Positions 16,384 through 25,060 of a stretch of DNA of 64,000 nt are shown piece after piece. The position numbers and the translations under genes are program-made. The DNA is from Alcanivorax sp. DSM 26293 (GTDB lineage Bacteria > Pseudomonadota > Gammaproteobacteria > Pseudomonadales > Alcanivoracaceae), in contig NZ_FNUM01000004.1 of assembly GCF_900107995.1 (NCBI RefSeq), positions 124,001 to 188,000 of the forward strand, read 5' to 3'. Below the pieces are notes generated by a model that was not told where the DNA came from, did no database searches, and saw nothing but the letters and a program-made list of their open reading frames with translations. Position 1 is the stretch's first letter. Each line of letters starts with the position of its first letter.

Positions 16384-19110
16384 ATGGTATCGCCCTGTTT
16401 ACGGCTCTGTGCTGCTGTCATTTTTCTGGCCCTGTCCGCCGCGGCGCAAGCCAATGGCGTTGCTGCCTGTGAAGCCGCCGGCCAGACCCTGGAGCAGCTC
16501 CAGCAGGAAAAACAGCAGCAGGCAGAAGACCTGCAACAATTGCAGCGCTATCTGAATGGTCAGGTACCCGCTCCTGAAACACTGACCCATCTGCTTGGCC
16601 AGCCCCTTGGCGAAACCGCCGCCCTGCCCGCGCCGAAACCGGCCAAACGCAACCTGCCGGACAACAAGTGTCAGGCCCTGCAAAACGATATTGATACCCT
16701 GGTCGGACAGCTGGGCCGCCAGGACCAGACACTGTATGCCCTGCGCCAGCGCTTCATCGAACTTCCCGATACCCAGCGCCAGTCTTTCGCAACCCTGGCC
16801 CGGCTCTACCAGCACCTGGAGGCACTGAGCGACGGCCAGGATGTCTCCGAACCCGCCCGACTGGCCGCCAACGTGCTCCGCGAGCATGTGCAGCAGACCT
16901 GGGCAATACTTCCCATGCTTGGGCCGTCACCCAAGCAGGCGCTGCAACGGCTGGACCAGCTCTGGTACCAGAGCCCGGCCCTGACCCCTCCGCCCCAGCC
17001 CACCGCGCAATGGCGCGACCTGCTGCGCACTCGCCTGGAAATCCAGGGTCAGCTTCGCCAGTTGCGCGCCGACCTGTGGCAGCGCCGCTCACTGTGGAGC
17101 CAGATTGATGCCATGGGCGGCCCCTCGCAGACTCCGGCATTACTCCGGCACGAAGGCGAACGCATCGGCCAGCGATTGCTGGATACGGCCCAGGTGATCA
17201 ACCTGGATTTGCAGGAAACGGCCAAGGACAAACACTTCCTGCCGCTGGTGCAGAACAGTGTCGCGCTGATTCTGGGTATCGCCGGCTTCATGCTGTTGAT
17301 TCGGCTGGCCCGGCGCACCCGCCAATGGGCCCTCAGCCTGCACGAGTCCGTGGTCAGTGCCAGTGGCGAGCGCCGCTGGTTGCGCAACGCCAGCCGTCTG
17401 ATCAGTGGCCTGGCGCCGATGCTTCCCTGGGTGCTTTTGTGGGTGATTCTGGACCTGCTCACCGCACCACTGGACACCCCTTCCACCCGCATTCTGGTCT
17501 GGCTGTTACCGCTGGCCCGACTCTATGTCATTTACGGCTTGTTCTGCCTGATCGGTGAATGGCTGGTCATCCGGGTGGCACAAAGCGCCAACGCCTACCT
17601 GAGCAGCGACCAGTCCCGACAGGTTCACGACCACGCCCGTTTCATTTCCCGCTGGCTGGTGTTGCCCTGGCTTCCCCTGCTGGTGGTCTGGGAGAGCCTG
17701 GGCCCGTCTCTGCTCTATTACGTCTGCCTGGGCATCTTGCTGGTGGCCATTTACTGGGGCCTGGGCCGACTGCTGGCGCTGCGCCCCCAGGACTATCAGC
17801 GTTGCCTGCAGGCCATCCTGCCGTCCCGGCTGGACCCGCTGGCAGAAAAACTGCTCACTCCGGCGCTGTTCTGGCTGTTTGCCCCCCTGTTGCTTCCCGT
17901 TGCCCTGGCCAGTTTCCTGGTGGGTTTTGTCGATCGGGTGCTGGTGGATTTTGACTGGTACATGCGCTTCAAGGCGCGCCTTTTCCGGCTGCGCACTCGC
18001 ATCAACAATGACGAAGAAGACCCCGACAATGAGCAGCCGGTGGATGAACATTACGAACGCTGGTTCGCCACCGGTCTGCCGGAAGGCAGCAAGACGCCCT
18101 TCGTGGACACCGGACTGGTCGCCGCCATGGAAAAAAATATCCAGCGCTGGCACGAGGACAAGACCGACGAAAATGCCCAGGTGGTGGTCGGCGAAAAGGG
18201 GTGTGGCAAAACGGTCAGCATCGACCGGCTGGAGCGGGCGCTGGCCGAAAGCTGCAAGGGCCTCAATCTGATCACGCTCACGGTGCCCGCCAAAACCATT
18301 GAGCCGGACGCCATCCTCGCCCTGATCGGTGACGCCCTGGATGTGGATCTGGCCAACGAGGGCCCGGCAGCGCTGGTGAAAAGTGACGAGGAACGCCAGC
18401 CCACCCTGGTGGTGCTGGACGAGGCCCAGAATTTCTTTCTCAAGGAAATCGGTGGCCTGGAAGGCTGGCGCACCGTACTCAGCCTGGTCAATGCGCGGCT
18501 GGATAATGTGTTCTGGCTGCTGATGATCAATAACCAGAGCTGGGCCTATTTGTGCAATGTGTTCGGCCGTGATTACCAGTTCCGTAATGTGGTGAAAGTG
18601 AAGCGCTGGGGACAGACCGATATCCGCTCACTGATTCTGGCGCGCAACCATCTCAGTGGTCATCGGGTTCGCTACGACGAGGTACTGCTGTCTTCCCGGG
18701 GGCCGGAAGCCGGCAATGTCCGCAACGCGGAGCAACGCTATTTCAGCCTGCTCTGGGATGCCTGTCGCGGCAATCCCATGGTGGCCCTGCGGCTCTGGCT
18801 GACCTCGGTAAAACCCCATGGCCGGCAGGTGCTGGTGGGGCTGCCCACGCCTCCTTCAGCCAGCATTCTCGACAGCATGGGCGAGAACGCCCTGTTCGTG
18901 TATGCCGCCATCGCCACCCATGAAAATCTGACCAGCCAGGAAATCAGCCATGTGACCAACCTGCCTGGCAATGTGGTGCGCTACGCGCTCAAGGGCGGCT
19001 TTGATGCCGGTTTCCTGAATAAATCCGAGGATGGCCGCTACCGGCTGAAACCCCTGTGGTATCAGCAGGTGATCAGTTACCTGACAAGGAAGAATTTGCT
19101 CAATGAATGA
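16384..19110 (+). CDS. membrane-anchored AAA-type ATPase with periplasmic coiled coil
   Basis: The product is 908 residues from the ATG preceded by GAGGAAAAGGA. Residues 1-22 are a signal peptide (ending SAAAQANG). About 25-285 is a Gln/Leu-rich coiled-coil periplasmic region. Six or so membrane helices lie between about 290 and 515. The cytoplasmic part has Walker A (VVVGEKGCGKTVS, about 600-612), Walker B (LVVLDEAQ, 675-682) and a C-terminal winged-helix-like region (SQEISHVTNLPGNVVRYAL). The N-terminal half resembles the MscS_porin and MscS_TM parts of MscK/KefA. The gene overlaps the following MscS gene by eight bases, so the two products probably form one complex. Confidence 0.85.
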   Translation: MVSPCLRLCAAVIFLALSAAAQANGVAACEAAGQTLEQLQQEKQQQAEDLQQLQRYLNGQVPAPETLTHLLGQPLGETAALPAPKPAKRNLPDNKCQALQNDIDTLVGQLGRQDQTLYALRQRFIELPDTQRQSFATLARLYQHLEALSDGQDVSEPARLAANVLREHVQQTWAILPMLGPSPKQALQRLDQLWYQSPALTPPPQPTAQWRDLLRTRLEIQGQLRQLRADLWQRRSLWSQIDAMGGPSQTPALLRHEGERIGQRLLDTAQVINLDLQETAKDKHFLPLVQNSVALILGIAGFMLLIRLARRTRQWALSLHESVVSASGERRWLRNASRLISGLAPMLPWVLLWVILDLLTAPLDTPSTRILVWLLPLARLYVIYGLFCLIGEWLVIRVAQSANAYLSSDQSRQVHDHARFISRWLVLPWLPLLVVWESLGPSLLYYVCLGILLVAIYWGLGRLLALRPQDYQRCLQAILPSRLDPLAEKLLTPALFWLFAPLLLPVALASFLVGFVDRVLVDFDWYMRFKARLFRLRTRINNDEEDPDNEQPVDEHYERWFATGLPEGSKTPFVDTGLVAAMEKNIQRWHEDKTDENAQVVVGEKGCGKTVSIDRLERALAESCKGLNLITLTVPAKTIEPDAILALIGDALDVDLANEGPAALVKSDEERQPTLVVLDEAQNFFLKEIGGLEGWRTVLSLVNARLDNVFWLLMINNQSWAYLCNVFGRDYQFRNVVKVKRWGQTDIRSLILARNHLSGHRVRYDEVLLSSRGPEAGNVRNAEQRYFSLLWDACRGNPMVALRLWLTSVKPHGRQVLVGLPTPPSASILDSMGENALFVYAAIATHENLTSQEISHVTNLPGNVVRYALKGGFDAGFLNKSEDGRYRLKPLWYQQVISYLTRKNLLNE

Positions 19111-19924
19111 AGGCAATATCGTCAATGATCTGGCGGTGGTGGTTGAGCTGTTCAACATCTACGCCCTGTTGCTGCTGTTTATCGGCGGCTTTGTGCTGTG
19201 GGCACTGAACTGGGGGATCAGCAAGGCCAGCCTGAAGATCACCGAAAAGCTGCCCACCCGGCGCTTTCTGATTCTGCAGATCACCACCCTGATCGGTTTT
19301 GTGCTCTACACCGTGGGCACCGCCGCGCTGATCATCGGCGTGCTGCAGCCCCCCAAGGAATTCATGCTGGCCGCCGGTGGTTCCATCGCCGTGGCCCTGG
19401 GCTTCGCCCTCAAGGACATTGCGGCTTCCCTGGTGGCCGGCCTGCTGCTGCTGTTCGACCGCCCCTTCCGGGTCGGTGACCGGGTCAGCTTTGATGATGT
19501 GTACGGGGAGATCGTCTCCATCGGTCTGCGCACCGTACGCCTGCAGACCCTGGACGATAACCTGGTGACCATTCCCAACTCCCGTTTCATCACCGATGTG
19601 GTGGCCTCCGGCAACTCCGGGGAACTGGATATGATGATCGTCACCGACTTTCACGTGGGCCTGGATGCAGACCTGGACGTGGCGAAAGGGATTATTGAGG
19701 AAGTGATTGTCACCAGCCGCTATGCCTACCTGAAAAAACCGGTGTCCTTTGCCATCGAGGAAGTGGAGATCGGCGATATGCTCGCCATTCGCCTGCGCTC
19801 CAAGGCCTACGTGCTGGACGTGCATTACGAGAAGGCTTTCCAGAGCGATATTGTGGTGCGGGTTTCCCGGCGCTTTCAGGAACAGCAGATTCCTCGCCCG
19901 CGGCGCGGCGGCAGCCAGCAATAG
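19103..19924 (+). CDS. MscS-family mechanosensitive channel core
   Basis: The product is 273 residues with three membrane helices and the MscS beta-domain. Pore helix TM3 and the next segment read AAGGSIAVALGFALKDIAASL then FDRPFRVGDRV. GEIVSIGLRTVRLQTLDDNL followed by VTIPNS is the family signature. The C-terminal alpha/beta part (residues 175-262) is complete, with a basic tail. The short N-terminus has no periplasmic domain; that part seems to be supplied by the upstream ATPase, whose gene overlaps this one. Hypo-osmotic shock release is the expected activity; ATP control is inferred. Confidence 0.9.
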   Translation: MNEGNIVNDLAVVVELFNIYALLLLFIGGFVLWALNWGISKASLKITEKLPTRRFLILQITTLIGFVLYTVGTAALIIGVLQPPKEFMLAAGGSIAVALGFALKDIAASLVAGLLLLFDRPFRVGDRVSFDDVYGEIVSIGLRTVRLQTLDDNLVTIPNSRFITDVVASGNSGELDMMIVTDFHVGLDADLDVAKGIIEEVIVTSRYAYLKKPVSFAIEEVEIGDMLAIRLRSKAYVLDVHYEKAFQSDIVVRVSRRFQEQQIPRPRRGGSQQ

Positions 19925-19937
19925 CCGGAAGGGACGA

Positions 19938-20174
19938 TTATTTTTTCTCGTCCCGGTTTTTCGCCAACACGTCCTCCAGCTCCTCCCGGGGCATGTAGTC
20001 CAGGTCCCAGTGGCTGGTAAAGGTCTCCTTGATACGATGCCGGCCACGGTGGAGATCCTCCGGGGTGTCTCCTTCATGGGCCGGGTGGTAGTCCCGCCGC
20101 TCCGGGTCGGGCGTCTCATCGTGAGGATCACGATTGGGGAAAAGCATGTCTTTCAGGGTCTTAAACCAGCGCAT
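19938..20174 (-). CDS. small charged hypothetical protein
   Basis: The product is 78 residues starting MRWFKTLKDMLFPNRD, with GGAGG upstream. It is highly charged, with many Asp, Glu, Arg and His, no signal peptide, and a short amphipathic N-terminus. The stop lies 13 bp from the convergent MscS stop. I do not recognise a family. The strong ribosome binding site and uninterrupted frame support it being real. Confidence 0.55.
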   Translation of the reverse strand: MRWFKTLKDMLFPNRDPHDETPDPERRDYHPAHEGDTPEDLHRGRHRIKETFTSHWDLDYMPREELEDVLAKNRDEKK

Positions 20175-20300
20175 AAACACCTCCGTGGTGTCTTGCCACC
20201 GTAACACGCCTGTGCGACAGGAAAACATGAAGACCCGGGCAGGGTCAGCGGGCCCAAGGTCATCCCCCGGCCCACTCTGTCGAACCCGTTACGCTCGCCT

Positions 20301-21176
20301 TCAGCCGGCCAGATCCGATCGATCCAGCATCCGGGACAGCTTCTTCAAACCCTGCTTGCGCAGGAAGGTGCTGTCGCGCTTGGCCGGGTGAAAATCCCGT
20401 TTGTAATAGGCCAGGTAGGATTTACCCAGTTTTCGCAACCAACCCGGTTTGCCGAGCAACCAGTTCACGCCGCCGCGCACGGAGCGCCAGTCGGTAGGGT
20501 CGTCCATGCCCTTGCGCAGCTGATGGTAGTGGAAAATGGTGAAACTGATGAATTCCAGGGTGGTAAACGCCATTTCCGAGGTGCGTACCCAGTAGTTGCC
20601 CACCTGCTCCTGGTACACATCAAAGGCGACCGCCTTGTGTTCACTTTCTTCCACCGCATGCCATAACCAGAGCGGCAACATCCGCTCATCCATGCCCTTC
20701 AAAAATTCCGGATGTTCCAGCATCAACTCCGCCAGCATGGCAGTGAAGTGTTCCAGCGCACAGGTCTTGGCCAGTTGCCGTTGCGGTGACAGGTGCTTGG
20801 CCATGAAGCGCATGCCGCGATTGACGAACTCATCCACCTTGCGGGTGGGGACACCCTTGGATTCCATGAAATGGTTGAAGGCATCGTGCTCGTTGCCGTG
20901 GTGGGCCTCCTGACCGATAAACCCTTTTACCTGCTCGCGCAGCAGCGGATCGCGGAGCTGCTTCTGGTAATGACGCACGGAGCGCACAAAGAAGCGCTCC
21001 CCTTCCGGGAAGGTACAGGACAGGGCCGTCAGCAAAATGGTCTTGAACTGGTCATTATCGAACCAGTACCGGGGCATGGCCGGGTCGAAGGAAAAATCCA
21101 TCTTGCGGGGCTGGATATCACTGTTATTCAGTTTTTTAGGCGCGCTCGGCGACGTCGCAACCGCTTTATTGTTCAT
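20301..21176 (-). CDS. metal-dependent hydrolase family (PF10118-like)
   Basis: The product is 291 residues. Conserved metal ligands appear as EAHHGNEHDAFN, ALEHFTAML and AVEESEHKAVAFD, an E/H pattern like a ferritin-type diiron four-helix bundle. MPRYWFDNDQF near the N-terminus is typical of this family, common in lipid-degrading bacteria. Predicted to be cytoplasmic; the reaction is not established. It is monocistronic with about 180 bp upstream before the next gene. Confidence 0.8.
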   Translation of the reverse strand: MNNKAVATSPSAPKKLNNSDIQPRKMDFSFDPAMPRYWFDNDQFKTILLTALSCTFPEGERFFVRSVRHYQKQLRDPLLREQVKGFIGQEAHHGNEHDAFNHFMESKGVPTRKVDEFVNRGMRFMAKHLSPQRQLAKTCALEHFTAMLAELMLEHPEFLKGMDERMLPLWLWHAVEESEHKAVAFDVYQEQVGNYWVRTSEMAFTTLEFISFTIFHYHQLRKGMDDPTDWRSVRGGVNWLLGKPGWLRKLGKSYLAYYKRDFHPAKRDSTFLRKQGLKKLSRMLDRSDLAG

Positions 21177-21357
21177 GGCAAATCCTCCTGCATAGGCTCA
21201 CAGTATTCGCCAGCGCAAAATGGGACACTAGTGCAGGTTGCGCCATTTCCTGTTTCCGGTGGCCCGCAATGGCCGGCAACCGCCCTGCCTTTGTGTGTTG
21301 TCACACATCCGTTGTTCCTGCCCGTCACGCTCTCCGGTCTGGCTGTCGCCTGCCTGC

Positions 21358-22335
21358 CTAGCGGGTATCCGCCAGGGGAGGATCGGTCTGCGCGGACGGG
21401 ACCGCGTGCACCGCCTGGTCACGGCCCCGCTCCTTGGCCAGATAGAGGCCCCGGTCAGCCTGGCGCATCAGGTCACGGCCGCTGATGCTCTGATCGGGAC
21501 AGCGGGTTGCCACCCCCACGGACAAGGTGACCGGGTGCCAACTGTCGCCAGCCGGGCAACCGGCATTGTATTGACGCAACGTCATCACCAGCCGCCAGGC
21601 CACTTTCAAAGAGGCATGCACATCTGCTCCGGGCAGCAACACGCCAAACTCCTCACCACCGATGCGGGCCACCTGATCACCACGGCGGGTGATGGCACCA
21701 GTGAGCAACCGTGCCACCCGCTTGAGCACCTGGTCGCCCAGGTCGTGGCCGTGGGTGTCATTGATGGCCTTGAAATAGTCCAGGTCCACAATCATTACCG
21801 ACAGCCAGTCCTGCTGCTGGTCTGCCTTGACCAGAGCGGCTGCCAGACACTCATCGAAGGCCCGGCGATTGGCAATGCCGGTGAGGGAATCCCGGGACGC
21901 CTGAGTCAGCGCCAGTTGCGCGGTTTTTTCCGCTACCGCCCGCTCTCTTTTCAGCGCCGTGGTCCGCTGGATCATCTGGGAGAGTTGATGCATGCCGCCT
22001 ACCACCAGCTGCCGGGGCAACAGCTCCAGCAACCAGCAATCGAGAAACTCACCTTCTCGGGCAATACGGGTGCTGGCAATGTAGCTGTCCTGCAGCGGCG
22101 CCCGCAGGTGCAGTGCCAGGTGGGAGAATGACTGGTTGCGACGCATTACGCGCAGGAAGGCATCACTTTGCGAAGGGGAGGCCAACAGACTCTTGATGCT
22201 CTGCGGAGCACTGCCGGCCAGCAACTGTCTCGCTCTTCGGTTCAGCCATTCCAGGCTACCGTCACCATGCACCACAAACACCGGCATGGATAGCGCATCG
22301 ATCAATGCCCGGCAATCCGCAGAAAGTGGCATCAC
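21358..22335 (-). CDS. PAS-like/GGDEF diguanylate cyclase
   Basis: The product is 325 residues. Residues 1-120 look like a PAS domain (MPVFVVHGDGSLEWLNRRARQLL). A coiled linker (about 120-150) leads to a GGDEF domain with DSLTGIANRRAF and the active-site motif GGEEF at 226-230. An inhibitory RxxD site (RRGD, 217-220) lies five residues before it, so product inhibition by c-di-GMP is expected. The ATG overlaps the stop of the upstream sensor gene, so the two are coupled and probably work as a signalling pair. Confidence 0.9.
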   Translation of the reverse strand: MMPLSADCRALIDALSMPVFVVHGDGSLEWLNRRARQLLAGSAPQSIKSLLASPSQSDAFLRVMRRNQSFSHLALHLRAPLQDSYIASTRIAREGEFLDCWLLELLPRQLVVGGMHQLSQMIQRTTALKRERAVAEKTAQLALTQASRDSLTGIANRRAFDECLAAALVKADQQQDWLSVMIVDLDYFKAINDTHGHDLGDQVLKRVARLLTGAITRRGDQVARIGGEEFGVLLPGADVHASLKVAWRLVMTLRQYNAGCPAGDSWHPVTLSVGVATRCPDQSISGRDLMRQADRGLYLAKERGRDQAVHAVPSAQTDPPLADTR

Positions 22336-22856
22336 TCCCCGGAGCGAAAATACTCCCGCCCCGCCTCCATGTCGTTACCATCCAGGGAAACCACCACATG
22401 GCAGTGACCATCGCCATTGGCAATGGCCTTCTGGATATCCACCCGGGCATAGCCGGCATTTTCGGCGGCGATCACACCGAATACATTGGACGTCATCATG
22501 CACAGGGCGGGACGGCCGATGACCTTGTCACCGAACGGGCAGCGACGGTTGCCCAGCACCAGCTGTCGCTCGTCCGCATGGATCAGATAAAAATCGCCAT
22601 CGATACGACGTTTGAGATCCACCAGCACGGCGGCAATCTGGTGACGATCCAGCTTGGTCAGTTTCAGGGATTGAAGATAATGCGCGTTCAGTTCGTCGCC
22701 GATTTTCTGGCCCACCAGAGAGATAAATCCCTCTGCCTGGTCCATACCGGTCACTTCCTGCAACGACTCGGCCAGGTAGCCCAGCAACTGGCGCAAGAAT
22801 CGATCCTTGTCCAACCCGATTGATGCAACCTGAATCCGTTCCAAGTTCTTTTCCAT
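22332..22856 (-). CDS. methanogen-output-domain-1 (MetOD1)-like sensor protein
   Basis: The product is 174 residues from MEKNLERIQVASIG; an upstream ATG at 22934 would add 26 residues. The segments EGFISLVGQKIGDELN, LVDLKRRIDGDFYLI and NRRCPFGDKVIGRPALCM then MMTSNVFGVIAAEN match the small alpha/beta MetOD1 sensory domain, with conserved cysteines (CPFG, LCM) that could bind a cofactor. Such domains are usually fused to signalling modules. Here it is a free-standing protein overlapping the diguanylate cyclase by four bases, so it probably controls that enzyme. Confidence 0.75.
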   Translation of the reverse strand: MEKNLERIQVASIGLDKDRFLRQLLGYLAESLQEVTGMDQAEGFISLVGQKIGDELNAHYLQSLKLTKLDRHQIAAVLVDLKRRIDGDFYLIHADERQLVLGNRRCPFGDKVIGRPALCMMTSNVFGVIAAENAGYARVDIQKAIANGDGHCHVVVSLDGNDMEAGREYFRSGE

Positions 22857-23052
22857 ATTTGCCCCCGTCTTCCCATGAGCCGGTGACGGGTTGGTGATAC
22901 CGTCGTTGGCAGCCATCTCCCCCAATGGCTTCATATCTATGATTCATCGCCACTACTGTGACATCAATCACACAGTCACACTCGTGTATACCATTTACCC
23001 CCATTTGTGCGCCGCCGGTCCGCTTGCCCCGTCAGAAACCGACGAATGGGAA

Positions 23053-23652
23053 TCAAACTGTCTGACGAAGAAACAAACGGGCAAAAATATCGCCCCCGCT
23101 TTTCTCTCGGTACAGCTGCCAGTTTGCCGGCACCACAGGCACCTCTCCGTGACGCCGGCTTTCCACATAGACCCAGGCCTTGTCCGCCAGCAACCCGTGA
23201 GATTCCAGCGCGGCACAGGCCGGTTCCGCCAGGCCCAGATCGTAGGGTGGGTCCACGAACACGAGATCAAACTGCGAGGCACTGCTGGCCAACCACTGCA
23301 TGGCATCGGCGTTGTGGATGTGGATACGATCGTCGAACAGGGGCAACAACTGACGTTTGAGATCGGCGGCCCGTTCGCGTTTTTTTTCCACCAGCACGGC
23401 CCGCTGGGCGCCACGGCTCAGGGCCTCTGCGCCCAACACCCCGGAGCCGGCAAACAGATCCAGTACCCGCAGGCCGGGCAACTCGAACTGCAGCCAGTTG
23501 AACAGGGTTTCGCGCATGCGGTCCGAAGAGGGGCGCAGATCGCCCCCCTGATCCACGAACTGCAGCCGATGACCGCGACGCTCTCCGCCAATGATGCGCA
23601 CCTGCCCCTTGCTGGTAGCGCCGCCTTTGCGAGTCGAACCTCTATTCGCCAC
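23053..23652 (-). CDS. rsmD: 16S rRNA (guanine966-N2)-methyltransferase RsmD
   Basis: The product is 199 residues from a GTG at 23652 (VANRGSTRKGG); this start overlaps the stop of the peptidase gene upstream. It has RIIGGERRGHRLQF, LRPSSDRMRETLFNWL, the SAM motif LDLFAGSGVLGAEALSRGA and the catalytic DPPY in FVFVDPPYDLGL-like context. It methylates N2 of G966 in 16S rRNA on the 30S subunit. The rsmD-ftsY proximity is usual in gammaproteobacteria, but here two M16 genes lie between. Confidence 0.92.
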   Translation of the reverse strand: MANRGSTRKGGATSKGQVRIIGGERRGHRLQFVDQGGDLRPSSDRMRETLFNWLQFELPGLRVLDLFAGSGVLGAEALSRGAQRAVLVEKKRERAADLKRQLLPLFDDRIHIHNADAMQWLASSASQFDLVFVDPPYDLGLAEPACAALESHGLLADKAWVYVESRRHGEVPVVPANWQLYREKSGGDIFARLFLRQTV

Positions 23653-25060
23653 TGTCCGCGTCCTTCTCCCCGCCGTTCTCATTGTCCTGATCCTCAAGGA
23701 CCTGTGGTGCCTCGGGGCCGATACTGACGATGGCCAAATCGTCCACATCCAGGGTTCGGCGGAAGGCATCGCGGATATCTTCCACGGTGACCTGGCGGAC
23801 CTGGCGGTTGAACCACTGCAGGTAATCCAGCGGCAGACCGTAAAAGCCGATGGCGCCGAGCTGGCCGATAATGTCACTGTTGTCGGCGGTGCTCAGGGCA
23901 AAGCTGCCCAGGATATTGGCCCGCGCCTGTTCCAGTTGCGCCTGGCTGGGACCGTCTTCAACGAACGTGTCGATCAGGTCCAGGGTCAGGGTCAGCGCCT
24001 CATCGGCATTCTCGTTGGCGGTCTTGAACTGCACCTGGAAGGGACCGCCCGCCGCCATGGCCGAGAAGCCGCTGCCGATGCCGTACACATAACCCCGTTT
24101 CTGGCGCACTTCATCGGTGAGAATGGACGCGAAACCGCCACCGCCGAGAATCTGGTTGCCCACATGCAGCGCCACGTGATCCGGGTTGCCCCGCCAGGTG
24201 GCCTGGTTGCCCAGCAGGATATGGGTCTGGGCGGAGGGGAAATGGATGTGCTCGCGTTTCCGCTCGCTGAGTGCCTCGGCCCGGGGCAACTCCGGTGCCG
24301 CCGGCCCCGCCGGCAGTGCCGCACTGATTTGTGCGGCGATTTCCTCGGCTTCACTGCGGGACAGGTCACCCACCATGGCGATCACGGTATTACCAGCGGC
24401 GTAATAGGTGTTATAGAAATCCACCAGCTGCTGGCGCTGGATCTTCGGCAGGCTCTCCATCGTCCCTTCGCTGGGCTGGCCATAGGGGTGGTCGGCAAAC
24501 ACCGTGCTCATGAATGCCTTGCTGACCTGGGGGCCGGGCACCTGTTGCTCCATGCGCAGCCCCTGCATGGCGCGCGTCCGCAGACGATCCAGGGCCTCCT
24601 CGGGAAAGCTGGGCGAACCGATCACCTGATTGAACAGCGCCACCACCGGCTGGCGATATTCCGCCGCCGACAGGGTTCGCAGGCTGATGATGCCCATGTC
24701 CCGGTAACTGCTGGAGGAAAAGCTGGCGCCACGATCTTCAAAGCCCCGGGCGATGTCATCCACACTCAAGGCCTCCGCACCCTGGCCGATCAGGGCACTG
24801 GTCAGGGACGCCACCCCGGGCAAGCCGTCATCCTGGGAACTGCCCGCCGCCATCACCAGACGAATGTCCAGCATGGGCAAGGCATCGCTTTGCACAAACA
24901 TGACCTTGGCGCCCTGGTCCGTCTGCCAGGACTGGATATCCAGCTGCGGCGCCTGGGGCTCGCTGGCCGCCACCTGCTTTTCCGTGGTCGGGAAGCTGGC
25001 GCAGGCGCTGAGCATCAACACCGCCACCGCAGCCCCCATGATTGCTGGTAACCGCATCAT
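23642..25060 (-). CDS. M16 peptidase-like lipoprotein, non-catalytic subunit
   Basis: The product is 472 residues starting MMRLPAIMGAAVAVLM. A lipobox (LMLSAC) places a lipid anchor at about residue 20. It has the two-lobe M16 fold (PLPMLDIRLVMAAGSSQD at the N-terminus, GGGGFASILTDEVRQKRGYVYG in the second lobe), but no HxxEH zinc motif where one is expected. It keeps the R/Y pair region (RQKRGYVYG), like the inactive partner in two-subunit M16 proteases. Its start overlaps the stop of the catalytic subunit gene (ATGA). Confidence 0.85.
   Translation of the reverse strand: MMRLPAIMGAAVAVLMLSACASFPTTEKQVAASEPQAPQLDIQSWQTDQGAKVMFVQSDALPMLDIRLVMAAGSSQDDGLPGVASLTSALIGQGAEALSVDDIARGFEDRGASFSSSSYRDMGIISLRTLSAAEYRQPVVALFNQVIGSPSFPEEALDRLRTRAMQGLRMEQQVPGPQVSKAFMSTVFADHPYGQPSEGTMESLPKIQRQQLVDFYNTYYAAGNTVIAMVGDLSRSEAEEIAAQISAALPAGPAAPELPRAEALSERKREHIHFPSAQTHILLGNQATWRGNPDHVALHVGNQILGGGGFASILTDEVRQKRGYVYGIGSGFSAMAAGGPFQVQFKTANENADEALTLTLDLIDTFVEDGPSQAQLEQARANILGSFALSTADNSDIIGQLGAIGFYGLPLDYLQWFNRQVRQVTVEDIRDAFRRTLDVDDLAIVSIGPEAPQVLEDQDNENGGEKDADSGE

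Noticed and set aside
23591-25051. Plus-strand open frame of 486 codons
   Set aside because: Antisense to an M16 peptidase; composition rich in Gly, His and Gln with no domain.
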